A DNA stretch of 64,000 nt from DATJGR01 sp963787045 (GTDB lineage: Bacteria > Pseudomonadota > Gammaproteobacteria > Pseudomonadales > Azotimanducaceae): the NCBI GenBank assembly GCA_963787045.1, contig CAWBBR010000020.1, positions 108,430-172,429 on the forward strand, read 5' to 3'. The notes beneath the pieces are model-generated. The model made no database searches. It was not told the origin of the DNA and saw only the letters and a list, made by a program, of their open reading frames with translations. Positions within the stretch are counted from its first letter, which is position 1. Every line of letters starts with the position of its first letter. This document shows, piece after piece, positions 1 through 9,279 of the stretch. Both the position numbers and the translations under genes were made by a program.

Positions 1-1
1 A

Positions 2-148
2 CGCACCTTCGCCACGCGCATGCGGATGGTGCCGCTCGACAAAACCGACGAATGGACCGAGATCGCCTACGACCAGGCGCAGTTCGACCTCAAGATCGAC
101 GACGGCATGTTCACCGTGTTCGCGTTGCAGTCGGGCCGCAGCCAATGA
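2..148 (+). CDS. LolA-like outer-membrane lipoprotein-sorting protein, C-terminal fragment
   Basis: Only the last 48 codons are in the window; the gene enters from the left edge and stops at TGA 146-148. The visible residues (VPLDKTDEWTEIAYDQ, then a strand ending KIDDGMFTVFALQ) look like the last beta strands of the LolA-like periplasmic lipid/lipoprotein carrier fold, whose members often sit next to FtsX-type permeases and LolD-like ATPases. That is the arrangement here: a permease starts 12 bases later. The likely role is a periplasmic carrier between the inner-membrane ABC complex and the outer membrane. The family call rests on a short fragment plus context, so it is tentative. Confidence 0.5.
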   Translation, partial: RTFATRMRMVPLDKTDEWTEIAYDQAQFDLKIDDGMFTVFALQSGRSQ

Positions 149-160
149 ATGCAGTAGCGG

Positions 161-1432
161 GTGTCGTCCGCGGCCCCGCGACGCAGCCGCGCGACGGGGC
201 TCGGCTTGTCCGGCGCGATCGCGTGGCGAAACCTGTGGCGCAATCGCCTGCGCACCATGCTCACGGCCGGCGGCATTGCGTTCGCGGTGACGTTGATCGT
301 TGCGGCGTATTCGCTGCAAGGCGGCGCGATGGACGCGATGGCGGATCACGCGACGCAATTGTTCACCGGCCACCTGCAGATTCAGAACCCCGCGTACGCG
401 GACGACCCGTCGCTGCGCAACCTGGTACCGGACGCAACCGCGGTGGCGCGCGCGTTGAAGCGCGTTCCCGGTGTAACCGCGGTCGCGCAACGGACAGTCG
501 GCTTCGCGCTGGTATCGGTCGGCGAACGCAGCTACGGCGCGCAGGTGACGGGTATCGATCCGCAAGCGGAACCGACCGTCTCGTCGCTGGCCGACCTGGT
601 GATAAAGGGGCATTACATTGCCGGTCCGGACGACGCCCTGTTGGGCTCGGCGATCGCGCGCAACCTCGGCGTCGACGTCGGCGACGAACTGGTGCTGTTG
701 GGCAGCAGGCTCGACGGCAGCGTCGCAGCGCTGTCGCTCCACGTCAGTGGCATCGTCGAATCGGGTTCTGCCGAACTCGATCGCGTGCTGGTGCAGATTC
801 AGTTGGCCGCGTTCCAGGACGAGTTCGGGCTCGGCGATCAGGTACACATGGTGGTTGCCCGCGTGAGCGACTTCGAACACGTCGAGGCGACGTTGCCGGC
901 GGTCGATGCGGCCATCGCGCCGCTCGGAACGGCGAGCGTCGCGTTGCCGTGGCAGCGGTTGATGCCGGAGGTCGCGCAGACGATGCAGATGAAACGCGCC
1001 GGCAGTCTCGTGATGATGTCGCTCGTCGCGGTGCTCGTGACGTTCAGCATTTTCAACAGCTTCATGATGACGGTGTTCGAACGCACCCGTGAGTTCGGCA
1101 TGTTGCTCGCAATCGGCATGCGCCCCGCCGGCATCATCGGCGTGCTGCAGATCGAAGCGGCGTGGCTCGCACTGCTGGGAGCGGCCATCGGACTCGTGCT
1201 GGCAGCCACGGTGATGACCGCGACCCACCACGTCGGCATTCCGCTCGGCGAGATGGCGGGTGAACTCGCGCGCCGGTTCCACTTGCCCGACCGGATCTAC
1301 CCGCCGCTCAACGTCGGCGCGATGTTAGCGGCGCCGTTGTTGATGATCGTCGCCACGCAGCTCGCGGCGCTGTTTCCGGCGCTGCGAATCCGCACGCTCG
1401 CACCGGTCGATGCACTGCGAGTGGGAGCCTGA
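161..1432 (+). CDS. ABC transporter permease, FtsX/MacB (LolC/E-like) family
   Basis: A 423-residue inner-membrane permease. After a basic N-terminus with the motif AWRNLWRNRLRT there is one transmembrane helix (about residues 33-52), a large periplasmic domain (about 55-275), then three helices in the C-terminal third, the typical FtsX/MacB layout. The segment VFERTREFGMLLAIGM is the conserved cytoplasmic coupling region. The start is GTG at 161, because an in-frame TAG at 155 blocks anything further upstream. It lies between the LolA-like gene and a second permease of the same type, so the two probably form a LolC/LolE-like heterodimer. The substrate is unknown; lipoprotein or another hydrophobic envelope molecule is inferred. 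Confidence 0.85.
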   Translation: MSSAAPRRSRATGLGLSGAIAWRNLWRNRLRTMLTAGGIAFAVTLIVAAYSLQGGAMDAMADHATQLFTGHLQIQNPAYADDPSLRNLVPDATAVARALKRVPGVTAVAQRTVGFALVSVGERSYGAQVTGIDPQAEPTVSSLADLVIKGHYIAGPDDALLGSAIARNLGVDVGDELVLLGSRLDGSVAALSLHVSGIVESGSAELDRVLVQIQLAAFQDEFGLGDQVHMVVARVSDFEHVEATLPAVDAAIAPLGTASVALPWQRLMPEVAQTMQMKRAGSLVMMSLVAVLVTFSIFNSFMMTVFERTREFGMLLAIGMRPAGIIGVLQIEAAWLALLGAAIGLVLAATVMTATHHVGIPLGEMAGELARRFHLPDRIYPPLNVGAMLAAPLLMIVATQLAALFPALRIRTLAPVDALRVGA

Positions 1433-1435
1433 CCG

Positions 1436-2650
1436 GTGCCGTTCAAACTGCTGGTGCAGCTCAGCTGGCGCAATCTGTGGCGCCACCGGCGCCGCAACCT
1501 GATGCTGTTCACCGCGATCCTCGTGGCAATTGCCGCGTGCGTGCTGCTCGGCAGTCTGATCCGCGGCATGCAGGTCGACGTGATGAAGGACGCGGTCGAA
1601 AACCTGTCCGGCAACCTGAAAGTGCTGGCGCCGGGATATCGCGAAGACCCGTCGATCGAACGCGCGTTCGCGCTCAAAGACGATTATCGACCCGACATTC
1701 CGGACGACGAGATGATCGGCTGGACGCGCCGCGTGCGGGTGCCGGCGGTCGTGACGTCGGAACGGGAGACGCGCGGCATCGCGCTGGTGGGAATCGATCC
1801 GCGCGAAGAGCGGACCATCTCGTTTCTTGCGCAGGTCGGCATTCGCGGCGAAGCGCTGACCGACGCCGATGACGACCGCCTTCTGCTGGGCGCGGAACTC
1901 GCCGCGCGCCTCGATACGGCCGTCGGACGAAGAGTCGTGATCATGACGCAAGGCGCCGATGGCAAGAATCGCGAGGCGGGTTTTCGCGTTGCCGGCCTGT
2001 ACGACGCGCCTGGTAAGGCGCTCGAAATGAGTTACGCGTTCACCGGCATTCGCCCCTTGCAGAAGCTGTTGGGAACCGACGATGTAACCGAGATCTCGGT
2101 GCGGCTTCGCGACGACCGCTTCAGCGCCACTGCGAACCAGGCGCTAACCAAGGAAATGGGCGGCCTCGAGGTTCTGAACTGGCGCGAACTCGATCCGCAA
2201 GCGGCCGCTATCTACGAAATCGCCGACGTCGGCATCAAGATCTGGTACGTGATTCTGCTGTTGGCGCTGGCGTTCGGACTGATCAACTCGCTGATCACGG
2301 CGGTGCTCGAACGCGTGCGCGAATTCGGAATGCTGCGCGCGCTCGGCATGCGGCCGCGCGCGGTGGTGGTACAGGTGGTGATCGAATCGGTGCTGATCGT
2401 GGCGTTCGCGATGGCGGGCGGCATCGTGGTCGGTATCGCACTGGTCGGGTTTTTCGCCGACGGAATCGATCTGTCGAACTACGCTGCAGGCGCTGAACTG
2501 TCCGGCATGCGGAGCCGGCTCGTACCGCACCTGATGTTGCGCGACGTGATTTCGCTGGGCGCGCTGGCGGTGACACTCGCGGTGTTCGCGAGCGCATACC
2601 CGGCGTGGCGCGCGGTGCGGATCAAACCGCTCGATGCCTTGCGGAGATGA
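1436..2650 (+). CDS. ABC transporter permease, FtsX/MacB (LolC/E-like) family, second subunit
   Basis: A 404-residue permease with the same architecture as the preceding gene: N-terminal LSWRNLWRHRRRN motif and helix (about 22-42), periplasmic domain, and three C-terminal helices with VLERVREFGMLRALGM as coupling segment. It starts with GTG 3 bases after the previous stop, so the pair is probably translationally coupled. The ATPase gene follows directly. Together the two permeases and the ATPase make a complete ABC complex. MacB-type complexes fuse the ATPase to the permease, but here it is separate as in LolCDE. The paralogous permease pair suggests a heterodimer. Confidence 0.85.
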   Translation: MPFKLLVQLSWRNLWRHRRRNLMLFTAILVAIAACVLLGSLIRGMQVDVMKDAVENLSGNLKVLAPGYREDPSIERAFALKDDYRPDIPDDEMIGWTRRVRVPAVVTSERETRGIALVGIDPREERTISFLAQVGIRGEALTDADDDRLLLGAELAARLDTAVGRRVVIMTQGADGKNREAGFRVAGLYDAPGKALEMSYAFTGIRPLQKLLGTDDVTEISVRLRDDRFSATANQALTKEMGGLEVLNWRELDPQAAAIYEIADVGIKIWYVILLLALAFGLINSLITAVLERVREFGMLRALGMRPRAVVVQVVIESVLIVAFAMAGGIVVGIALVGFFADGIDLSNYAAGAELSGMRSRLVPHLMLRDVISLGALAVTLAVFASAYPAWRAVRIKPLDALRR

Positions 2651-2666
2651 TCGAGGAGACGATCGG

Positions 2667-3374
2667 ATGAGCGACGAATTGGTCGTCAGGTGCCGCAATC
2701 TCGGCCGCACGTACGATGCCGAAGCGATACCGGTGCACGCGTTGCGCGGTGTCGATCTCGACGTTGCGCCGGGAGAATTCGTCAGCCTCGCGGGTCCGTC
2801 CGGATCCGGCAAGTCGACGCTGTTGAATCTCATCGGCGCGCTCGACCGGCCGAGCACCGGCGACGTGGTCGTCGACGGCGTCGCGCTGGCCGGTCTCGAC
2901 GAGGCGCAACTCGCCGATTTGCGGTTGACCAAGATCGGTTTCGTCTTCCAGGCGTACAACCTCATTCCGGTACTTTCGGCGCGCGAGAACGTCGAGTTCA
3001 TCATGCAGTTGCAGGGAGTTCCCGCGGGCGAACGTCGGGAGCGCGCGCTCGACATGTTGGCGTCGCTCGGCATCACGGAGCTCGCGAACCGCCGGCCCGG
3101 CGAAATGTCCGGCGGCCAGCAACAGCGCGTGGCCGTGGCGCGTGCGATCGTCACGCGTCCGGCGTTGCTGCTGGCGGACGAGCCGAGCGCCAATCTGGAT
3201 TCCGAAACGACCAAGGGACTGCTCGAACTGCTCAGACGCATCAACGAGGAACGGCACGTTACGATCGTCACCGCTACTCACGATCCGATGGTGATGAGCT
3301 ACGCGCGCAGACGAGTACAACTGTTGGATGGCCGCATCGCGTCGGATCAGAGGGTCTCCGCCGAAACCGCATGA
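2667..3374 (+). CDS. ABC transporter ATP-binding protein, LolD-like
   Basis: A 235-residue nucleotide-binding subunit that would power the two preceding permeases. It shows Walker A GPSGSGKST, Q-loop in FVFQAYNLIP, signature SGGQQQRVAVARA, Walker B LLLADEPSANLDS and switch histidine in ATHDP. The ATG at 2667 is chosen over an in-frame ATG at 2634 because GAGGAGA lies 7 bases before it and the 2634 start would overlap the previous gene. The stop overlaps the next start (ATGA at 3371-3374), indicating coupling. The LolD/MacB/FtsE subgroup is clear; the substrate is not. Confidence 0.88.
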   Translation: MSDELVVRCRNLGRTYDAEAIPVHALRGVDLDVAPGEFVSLAGPSGSGKSTLLNLIGALDRPSTGDVVVDGVALAGLDEAQLADLRLTKIGFVFQAYNLIPVLSARENVEFIMQLQGVPAGERRERALDMLASLGITELANRRPGEMSGGQQQRVAVARAIVTRPALLLADEPSANLDSETTKGLLELLRRINEERHVTIVTATHDPMVMSYARRRVQLLDGRIASDQRVSAETA

Positions 3375-4615
3375 AGGCGCTGAAAGCCACGCTGTTGTGC
3401 GCCGGCGCGGTCCACGCGGCTTCGGCGTTCGCGTGGGATCTCGACGCGAGGGCGCGGCTGTTCGGTAACGCGGAGTCGCTGCCGGAGGACGACCTGCAGC
3501 GATCGCTCGACGGCACGCCGGCTTACGAGGCGAGCGCCGATCTGCGGCTGATGTTCCGCGACGAATATGCAGGCTGGCACTTGAATGCCGCGCTCACCAC
3601 GCTGTACGAAGTCGGCGACCAGTTCGCTTTCATCAGCAATCCGCAAGACACGCTCGATCAGACGCCGCGCAACGATCGTCTGCGCTACATGGATCTGACG
3701 TGGACGCTCGAAGACGGGCCGCGGCACGAGAACATCCAGCGCTTCGATCGCCTTGCCGTCGAATATCGCGCCGAGCACTGGGGCGTAACGGTCGGGCGCG
3801 ACGCGATCAGTTGGGGCAGCGGTATCGTGTTTCAGCCGCTCGACATCTTCGCGCCGTTCGCGCCGACCACGGTCGATCGCGACTACAAACCGGGTGAGGA
3901 TCTGGTAAAAGTCGACGGCGTGACCGAACACGGCAGCGACTGGCAGCTGGTCGGCGTATTCAGGAGGAACGCGCAAGGCGATCGCACCGCATCGGTCGAT
4001 TCGTTCGGCGGCAAGTGGCACAGCCTGCTCGGCGACTACGAGGTGGAACTGCTCGCGGCGAAGCACTATCAGGATCGAGTGGTCGGCGTGAGCGTGAAAC
4101 GCGCGATCGCAGGCGCAGTGTTGCGCACCGACTGGTTGGTGACGGACCTCGACGAAGGCGGTTACAAAACGTCCGGCGCGGTGAACCTCGACTACAGCTT
4201 CACCTGGCTCGATCGCAACTGGTACGTCTTCGGCGAATATTTCCACAGCGGTTTCGGCACGAATCGACAACCGGTGGACCTCGCCAGGTTGCCCAAAGCG
4301 CTGAGCGCTCGATTGCTGCGCGGCGAACTGTTCACGCTGATGCAGGATTACTCGGCGGTCGGCGCGCGCCTCGAATGGCATCCGCTGCTCACGCAGAGCC
4401 TCACGCTGCTCACCAATCTGCACGACGGTTCGAATCTGGTGCAGACGCAACTCGCGTTCGAGCCGACCGATGCGCAACACGTCGATGCAGGCTATGTGCG
4501 AAACCTCGGCGGCACCGGCGACGAATACGGCGCGATCGAGCTGCCGGCGCCCGCGACCGGTCTCACGACCGGCGGCGGGTCGCAGTGGTATTTGCGCTGG
4601 ACGTACTACTGGTGA
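3371..4615 (+). CDS. Outer-membrane beta-barrel protein of the export operon
   Basis: A 414-residue protein with a cleavable signal peptide (MKALKATLLCAGAVHAASAFA) followed by alternating polar/aromatic strands. It ends in WYLRWTYYW, an aromatic C-terminus typical of BAM-inserted barrels. The segment GRDAISWGSGIVFQPLDIF resembles a conserved strand-turn of porin-like proteins such as the DUF1302/alginate-export type, but no specific family can be assigned. Its start overlaps the ATPase stop by four bases, so it belongs to the permease-ATPase operon and may be the outer-membrane end of the pathway. The long open frame running upstream to 2690 is a shadow of the ATPase gene; the signal peptide fixes the start. 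Confidence 0.7.
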   Translation: MKALKATLLCAGAVHAASAFAWDLDARARLFGNAESLPEDDLQRSLDGTPAYEASADLRLMFRDEYAGWHLNAALTTLYEVGDQFAFISNPQDTLDQTPRNDRLRYMDLTWTLEDGPRHENIQRFDRLAVEYRAEHWGVTVGRDAISWGSGIVFQPLDIFAPFAPTTVDRDYKPGEDLVKVDGVTEHGSDWQLVGVFRRNAQGDRTASVDSFGGKWHSLLGDYEVELLAAKHYQDRVVGVSVKRAIAGAVLRTDWLVTDLDEGGYKTSGAVNLDYSFTWLDRNWYVFGEYFHSGFGTNRQPVDLARLPKALSARLLRGELFTLMQDYSAVGARLEWHPLLTQSLTLLTNLHDGSNLVQTQLAFEPTDAQHVDAGYVRNLGGTGDEYGAIELPAPATGLTTGGGSQWYLRWTYYW

Positions 4616-4641
4616 AGCGGCGTCTGCGGAAGCAGACGGTA

Positions 4642-5559
4642 TCAATCGATGACGAGCGACTTCCCGGCGAGCTTCACCGCCGCGTCGTGCGTCTTGCGCG
4701 CGTCGATGAGCATCGGTACGTAGCGGTCGAGTTCGGCCAACGTCCACGGCGCCTTGGTTTTCTGGAACGATTTGATGATGGCCGGCTGCTGCATGATGCC
4801 GATCGATCCGCGCGAGGCATGAAGGATCTGGTTGGAGACACCTGAAGCAGCCTCCGACGCGAGCCATGCGACGAGCGGCGCGATGTGCTGCGGACCGCCG
4901 GCGTCGAGCTCCGCCTGCTTCACCGTCTCGCCGCGCGCTTCGCGCAACGGAATCGTCATCCGCGTGAGCGCACCCGGCGAGATCGTGTTCACGGTGCAGC
5001 CATACTTCGCGAGTTCGAGCGCCAGCACCCGCGTAAAGCCCGCAATTCCGGCCTTGGCCGCGCCATAGTTCGCCTGTCCGAAGTTGCCGAACAGGCCGGA
5101 AGTGCTGGAGAAATTCACGACCCGGCAGTTCGTGCGATTCTGGTCGCGGATGTACTTTGCGAACGGCCTCGTGCAGCAGTAGTGGCCTTTGAGATGCACG
5201 GCGAGCACTGCATCCCAGTCCGACTCTTCCATGTTGAAGATCGTCTTGTCGCGCAGGATGCCGGCGTTGTTCACCAGCACGTCCATGCCGCCGAATGCAT
5301 CCAGCGCGGTCTTCAGCAGCGATTCGCCGCCTTTCACGTCGGCGATCGATTGCGTATTCGACACCGCTTCGCCGCCGGCGGCGCGGATTTCCGCAACCAC
5401 TTCGTCGGCGACCTTGCCGGTGCCGGTGCCGTCCGTATTGGCGCCGAGGTCGTTCACCACGACCTTCGCGCCCTCGAGAGCCATCAGCTTCGCAATTTCG
5501 GCGCCGATCCCGCGACCGGCGCCGGTGATGACTGCGATGCGACCGTCGAGCCTGCCCAT
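4642..5559 (-). CDS. SDR-family 3-hydroxyacyl-CoA dehydrogenase-like oxidoreductase
   Basis: A 305-residue short-chain dehydrogenase. The cofactor motif TGAGRGIGAE is at residues 13-22, NNAG is near 100 and the catalytic Y-x-x-x-K is seen as NYGAAKAGI. It is longer than the usual 250 residues; the extra C-terminal part (after about 225) and the VVNDLGANTDGTGTG loop are typical of the subgroup related to the dehydrogenase domain of the peroxisomal multifunctional enzyme, which oxidises 3-hydroxyacyl-CoA. It lies 40 bases downstream of an acyl-CoA dehydrogenase on the same strand, so a shared role in acyl-CoA or sterol side-chain breakdown is likely. The exact substrate cannot be told. Confidence 0.8.
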   Translation of the reverse strand: MGRLDGRIAVITGAGRGIGAEIAKLMALEGAKVVVNDLGANTDGTGTGKVADEVVAEIRAAGGEAVSNTQSIADVKGGESLLKTALDAFGGMDVLVNNAGILRDKTIFNMEESDWDAVLAVHLKGHYCCTRPFAKYIRDQNRTNCRVVNFSSTSGLFGNFGQANYGAAKAGIAGFTRVLALELAKYGCTVNTISPGALTRMTIPLREARGETVKQAELDAGGPQHIAPLVAWLASEAASGVSNQILHASRGSIGIMQQPAIIKSFQKTKAPWTLAELDRYVPMLIDARKTHDAAVKLAGKSLVID

Positions 5560-5599
5560 GCTGCCTCCCAGTCTGCTCTCCGTCAGATCGGTACGCGGT

Positions 5600-6832
5600 T
5601 TACCAGACGTCGGTGCGCGGCGGATCCTTGTCGGGGTACTTGCCCAGTTCCATCCGCGCTACGGTGCGACGATGCACCTCATCCGGACCGTCAGCGAGCC
5701 GCAGCGTGCGCATGCCGGCATACATTCTCGCGAGCGGGAATACCTGCGATACGCCGGCACCGCCGTGCATCTGAATGGCGTCGTCGATCACCTGCAGCGC
5801 GATCTGCGGCACGGCGACCTTGATCTGTGCGATCTCGCTGCGCGCCACTTTGTTGCCGACCGTGTCCATCATCCAGGCCGCTTTCAACGTCAGCAGCCGA
5901 GCCATCTCGATGTTGATGCGCGCGTCGGCGATCTTGTCGAGGTTGCCGCCGAGTTCGGCAAGCGGCTTGCCGAACGCAACGCGCGACACCGACCGCCGGC
6001 ACATCAGTTCCAGCGCGCGCTCGGCGACGCCGATCGAACGCATGCAGTGGTGAATGCGCCCCGGTCCGAGGCGACCCTGGGCGATTTCGAAGCCGCGGCC
6101 GGAGCCGAGCAGGATGTTGTCTTTCGGTACGCGCACGTTCTTGAAGCGCACGTGGCCATGGCCATGCGGCGCGTCGTCGTAGCCGAACACGGTCTGCATC
6201 TTGATGATCTCGATGCCCTTCGTGTCGCGCGGCACCAGAATCTGCGATTGGCGCGAGTGGCGCGCCGCATCGGGCTCCGTCACGCACATCACGATCAACA
6301 CTTTGCAGCGCGGGTCGCCGATGCCGGACGACCACCATTTTTCGCCGTTCAACACCCACTCGTCGCCGTCGAGGCGCGCCTCGAGGGAAATGTTGGTGGC
6401 GTCGGACGAGGCGACCAGTGGTTCGGTCATGCAGAATGCCGAGCGGATCTCGCCGTTCAGCAGCGGTTTCAGCCAACGTTCCTTGTGTTCGTCGGTACCG
6501 TAGCGCTCGATGACTTCCATGTTGCCGGTGTCGGGTGCCGCGCAGTTGAACACCTCCGACGACATCGGATACATGCCCATGATTTCGGCGAGGTGCGAAT
6601 AGTCGAGGTTGTTGAGCCCGGCGCCGCGTTCGGAATGCGGCAGGAAGAAGTTCCAGAGCCCGCGTTTCTTCGCGCGTTCCTTCAGTTCTTCCATGATCGG
6701 TGCGGGTTCCCAGCGATCGCCGGCGTTGATCTGTTCGGTGAAGACGCGCTCGTTCGGAACGATGTTCTTGTCGATGAAGTCGAGAATGTCGTTGCGGAGC
6801 GGTTTGACGCGTTCGGAGATACCAAGGTCCAT
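5600..6832 (-). CDS. Acyl-CoA dehydrogenase family protein
   Basis: A 410-residue flavoprotein with the acyl-CoA dehydrogenase order: helical N-domain, the middle-domain motif FCMTEPLVASSDATN, and a helical C-domain with LADGPDEVHRR. The last motif is characteristic of the ACAD10/11-like subgroup, where the catalytic acid differs from the usual GTAEIHR context. The reaction is FAD-dependent alpha,beta-dehydrogenation of an acyl-CoA. It is the first gene of a two-gene minus-strand unit with the SDR, and is divergent from the histidine phosphatase and acyl-CoA ligase genes. The size is normal for the family. Confidence 0.9.
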   Translation of the reverse strand: MDLGISERVKPLRNDILDFIDKNIVPNERVFTEQINAGDRWEPAPIMEELKERAKKRGLWNFFLPHSERGAGLNNLDYSHLAEIMGMYPMSSEVFNCAAPDTGNMEVIERYGTDEHKERWLKPLLNGEIRSAFCMTEPLVASSDATNISLEARLDGDEWVLNGEKWWSSGIGDPRCKVLIVMCVTEPDAARHSRQSQILVPRDTKGIEIIKMQTVFGYDDAPHGHGHVRFKNVRVPKDNILLGSGRGFEIAQGRLGPGRIHHCMRSIGVAERALELMCRRSVSRVAFGKPLAELGGNLDKIADARINIEMARLLTLKAAWMMDTVGNKVARSEIAQIKVAVPQIALQVIDDAIQMHGGAGVSQVFPLARMYAGMRTLRLADGPDEVHRRTVARMELGKYPDKDPPRTDVW

Positions 6833-6967
6833 GTGTCTTCCCCCAGTGTTTTAATTCGAAAGCAACGCGCTGTTGCACGCCTCCGACGGTTCGAACGACG
6901 GCGCCAGACTTGTCATTGCGAGAGCCGATGGATACTAATACAGGCGAATTAGCTCTGCCATGAGGAT

Positions 6968-7656
6968 GTGTGCGTGACCGACTACGGACAAGCCACGCTT
7001 GCGTTGATCGCCAACGTGTACGAAGAGGGCGCGGATCATGTCGCCGCGTTGATACGACATTCGGCACGCGAGTTCGAACCCGGACGTCACGATCTGCTGA
7101 ATCCGCTTACCGACGACGGCCGCGCGTTCGCGGAAGATTTCGGCAGAGCGCTGCCGAAGAATCTGCTCGTGCGCGGTTATGCGAGCCCGGCAGAGCGCTG
7201 CGTCGAAACCGTGCAACTGATTCTGAAAGGCCATGCCGACATCGGCGGACGCGTGACGCGACACCGTCCGATCGAAGCGCTCGGCGTGTTCTACGTGCTC
7301 GATCAGATGAGGATGTATCGCGCAATGACGGCCGCCGCGGGTCACGTCGCGTTTCTCGCGCAATGGTTCGCCGGCAGGGTGCCGCGGACGTGATGATGCC
7401 CGCCGATCTGGCCGCAAAGCTCGTCGGTAGGGTCGTCGCTTCGAAGCTCGAGGCGCCGCTGGAACGACCGCAACTCGACGTGTGCGTTTCGCACGACATG
7501 TCGCTGTACCTCGTGCGCGACCGGCTGCTGGGGTTGGGCGTGGAGACATCCGGCGCCGTCGACTTTCTCGACGGCGTGGTGTTCTACGAGCGCGAGCAAC
7601 GATTGTGGATGCGCGGTCTGCGCGGTGATGCGCGAGCGATCGAACTGGCGATTTGA
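6968..7656 (+). CDS. Histidine phosphatase family protein, one-base frameshift
   Basis: The N-terminal half (from GTG 6968 or 6974) contains the phosphohistidine motif as ALIRHSAREF and the second-arginine region GYASPAERCVETV. It then runs into a premature TGA at 7391-7393. The rest of the protein (GAADVMMPADLAAKL, then CVSHDMSLYLV with the second catalytic histidine) continues in another frame to 7656. One missing G in the run at about 7377-7380 (reading FAGRGAAD) restores one continuous domain of about 229 residues. The family is phosphoglycerate-mutase-like phosphatases acting on unknown small phosphates. It sits upstream of the acyl-CoA ligase. A sequencing deletion is more likely than true loss. 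Confidence 0.65.
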
Positions 7657-7684
7657 GGGAATCGGTAGCAATCGAGGGGGAGTG

Positions 7685-9277
7685 ATGGGGCAGGGGAACG
7701 GTGGGGTGAGCGAAGGCGGTTCGCACGACGCGCTCGAGCAGGCGGCGTTGCACGGCATGGTGGTGGCGCACGTGGCGTCGCGATTTCCCAACAAGCTGGC
7801 GGTGGCGTCGCCGTTCGGTAGCCGCACGTTTGCCGAGCTCAACGCGCGGGTCAACCAGCTCGCGCGGCTGTTGCGCGCGAACGGCATCGGCGCAGGCGAT
7901 TCGATGGCGCTGGTGTCGCGCAATCGGCCGGCATTCGTCGAGGCTTATCTGGCCGCGCTGCGAACCGGCCTCCGTTTCACGCCGGTGAACTTCCATCTGA
8001 CGGCCGAAGAAGTCGGCTATGTGGTGGACGATTGCGAGGCGAGCGTGGTGATCTACGACGGGACGTTGCCGACCGCGACCGACGCGCTTGGGTATGCGCC
8101 GCGCGCCAGGCTCAGGCTGATCGTCGACGGTGCGGTCGACGGATTCATCGACTACGACAGCGCGATCGCACCGTTCGCCGGTAGCGACATCGACGATCCC
8201 GTACGCGGCACGCAGATGCTGTACACGTCGGGCACCACGGGGCGACCGAAAGGCGTGTATCGGCGCCAACAGCCGGTGGTGCGCAGCGCATCGCAGATTG
8301 CCGCTGCGTGGAACCTGGAAACCGACGTGTGTCTCTGCACCGGGCCGGCGTATCACGCCGCGCCGCTCGCGTTCAACGTCGCCGCGCCCCTCAGCGTGGG
8401 GGTTGGGGTGGTGCTCATGGACAAGTGGGACGCAGAAGAGACGCTTCGGCTGGTCGCGCAGCATCGCGTTACGCATACGCACATGGTCGCGACGATGTTC
8501 CACCGACTGTTGCAGTTGCCGGAGAGCGTGCGGCGCAGCTACGACCTGTCGAGCCTGCGTTTCGTGTTGCATGGCGCGGCGCCGACGCCCGTACACGAGA
8601 AGCGCGCCATGATCGAATGGTTAGGCCCGGTGGTGTACGAGTACTACGCTGCAACCGAAGGCGGCGGGAACTATTTCGTCACCGCGGAAGAGTGGATGCG
8701 CAAGCCCGGTACGGTGGGCCGATCCTCCACGCCCGAACTCACCCGCATTCTCGACGACGACGGCAACGACGTGCCGCAGGGACAGTCGGGCACGCTGTAT
8801 TTCAAGGCGCCCGACATCGGCCGGTTCGAGTACTTCAAAGCGCCGCAGAAGACTTCGCAGAGCTATCGCGGCGACTGGTTCACGCTCGGCGACATGGGTT
8901 ATCTCGACGCAGACGGCTATCTGTTCCTGAACGGCCGGAACGCCGAGACCATCATTTCCGGCGGCGTGAACATCTATCCGCAGGAAATCGACTCGGAACT
9001 GTTGAAGCACCCTGCGGTGGTCGACGTATGCACGGTCGGTGTGCCGAACGACGAGTGGGGCGAAGAAGTGAAGAGCGTCGTGCAACTCGAAGCGGGTCGG
9101 GTCGGCAGTCCCGAACTCGCCGCCGAGCTGATCGCGTTCGCTCGATCGCGCTTGCCGGGATTCAAGACGCCGCGGTCGATCGACTTCGTCAGCGATCTAC
9201 CGCGCTTGCCGAGCGGCAAGATCCAGCGCCGGCACGTGCGAGCGCCCTATTGGGCCGGACGCGCTCGGCAGATCTGA
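7685..9277 (+). CDS. AMP-binding acyl-CoA synthetase/ligase
   Basis: A 530-residue ANL-superfamily enzyme that adenylates a carboxylic acid and transfers it to CoA. The motifs appear in order: P-loop YTSGTTGRPKGV (about 180), acyl-binding YYAATEGGG (about 320), hinge/A8 NGRNAETIISGGVNIYP (about 417) and the A10 lysine in LPSGKIQRR. The ATG at 7685 is preceded by a purine-rich GAGGGGGAG ribosome-binding site. The substrate (fatty, aromatic or steroid acid) cannot be read from sequence. Flanking acyl-CoA dehydrogenase, SDR, enoyl-CoA hydratase and phasin-like genes support acid activation for beta-oxidation. Confidence 0.88.
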   Translation: MGQGNGGVSEGGSHDALEQAALHGMVVAHVASRFPNKLAVASPFGSRTFAELNARVNQLARLLRANGIGAGDSMALVSRNRPAFVEAYLAALRTGLRFTPVNFHLTAEEVGYVVDDCEASVVIYDGTLPTATDALGYAPRARLRLIVDGAVDGFIDYDSAIAPFAGSDIDDPVRGTQMLYTSGTTGRPKGVYRRQQPVVRSASQIAAAWNLETDVCLCTGPAYHAAPLAFNVAAPLSVGVGVVLMDKWDAEETLRLVAQHRVTHTHMVATMFHRLLQLPESVRRSYDLSSLRFVLHGAAPTPVHEKRAMIEWLGPVVYEYYAATEGGGNYFVTAEEWMRKPGTVGRSSTPELTRILDDDGNDVPQGQSGTLYFKAPDIGRFEYFKAPQKTSQSYRGDWFTLGDMGYLDADGYLFLNGRNAETIISGGVNIYPQEIDSELLKHPAVVDVCTVGVPNDEWGEEVKSVVQLEAGRVGSPELAAELIAFARSRLPGFKTPRSIDFVSDLPRLPSGKIQRRHVRAPYWAGRARQI

Positions 9278-9279
9278 CG

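Noticed and set aside
3347..4867. Long open frame on the minus strand opposite the barrel-protein gene
   Set aside because: Composition is Arg/Ala/His-rich shadow coding; the plus strand has a signal peptide and operon context.
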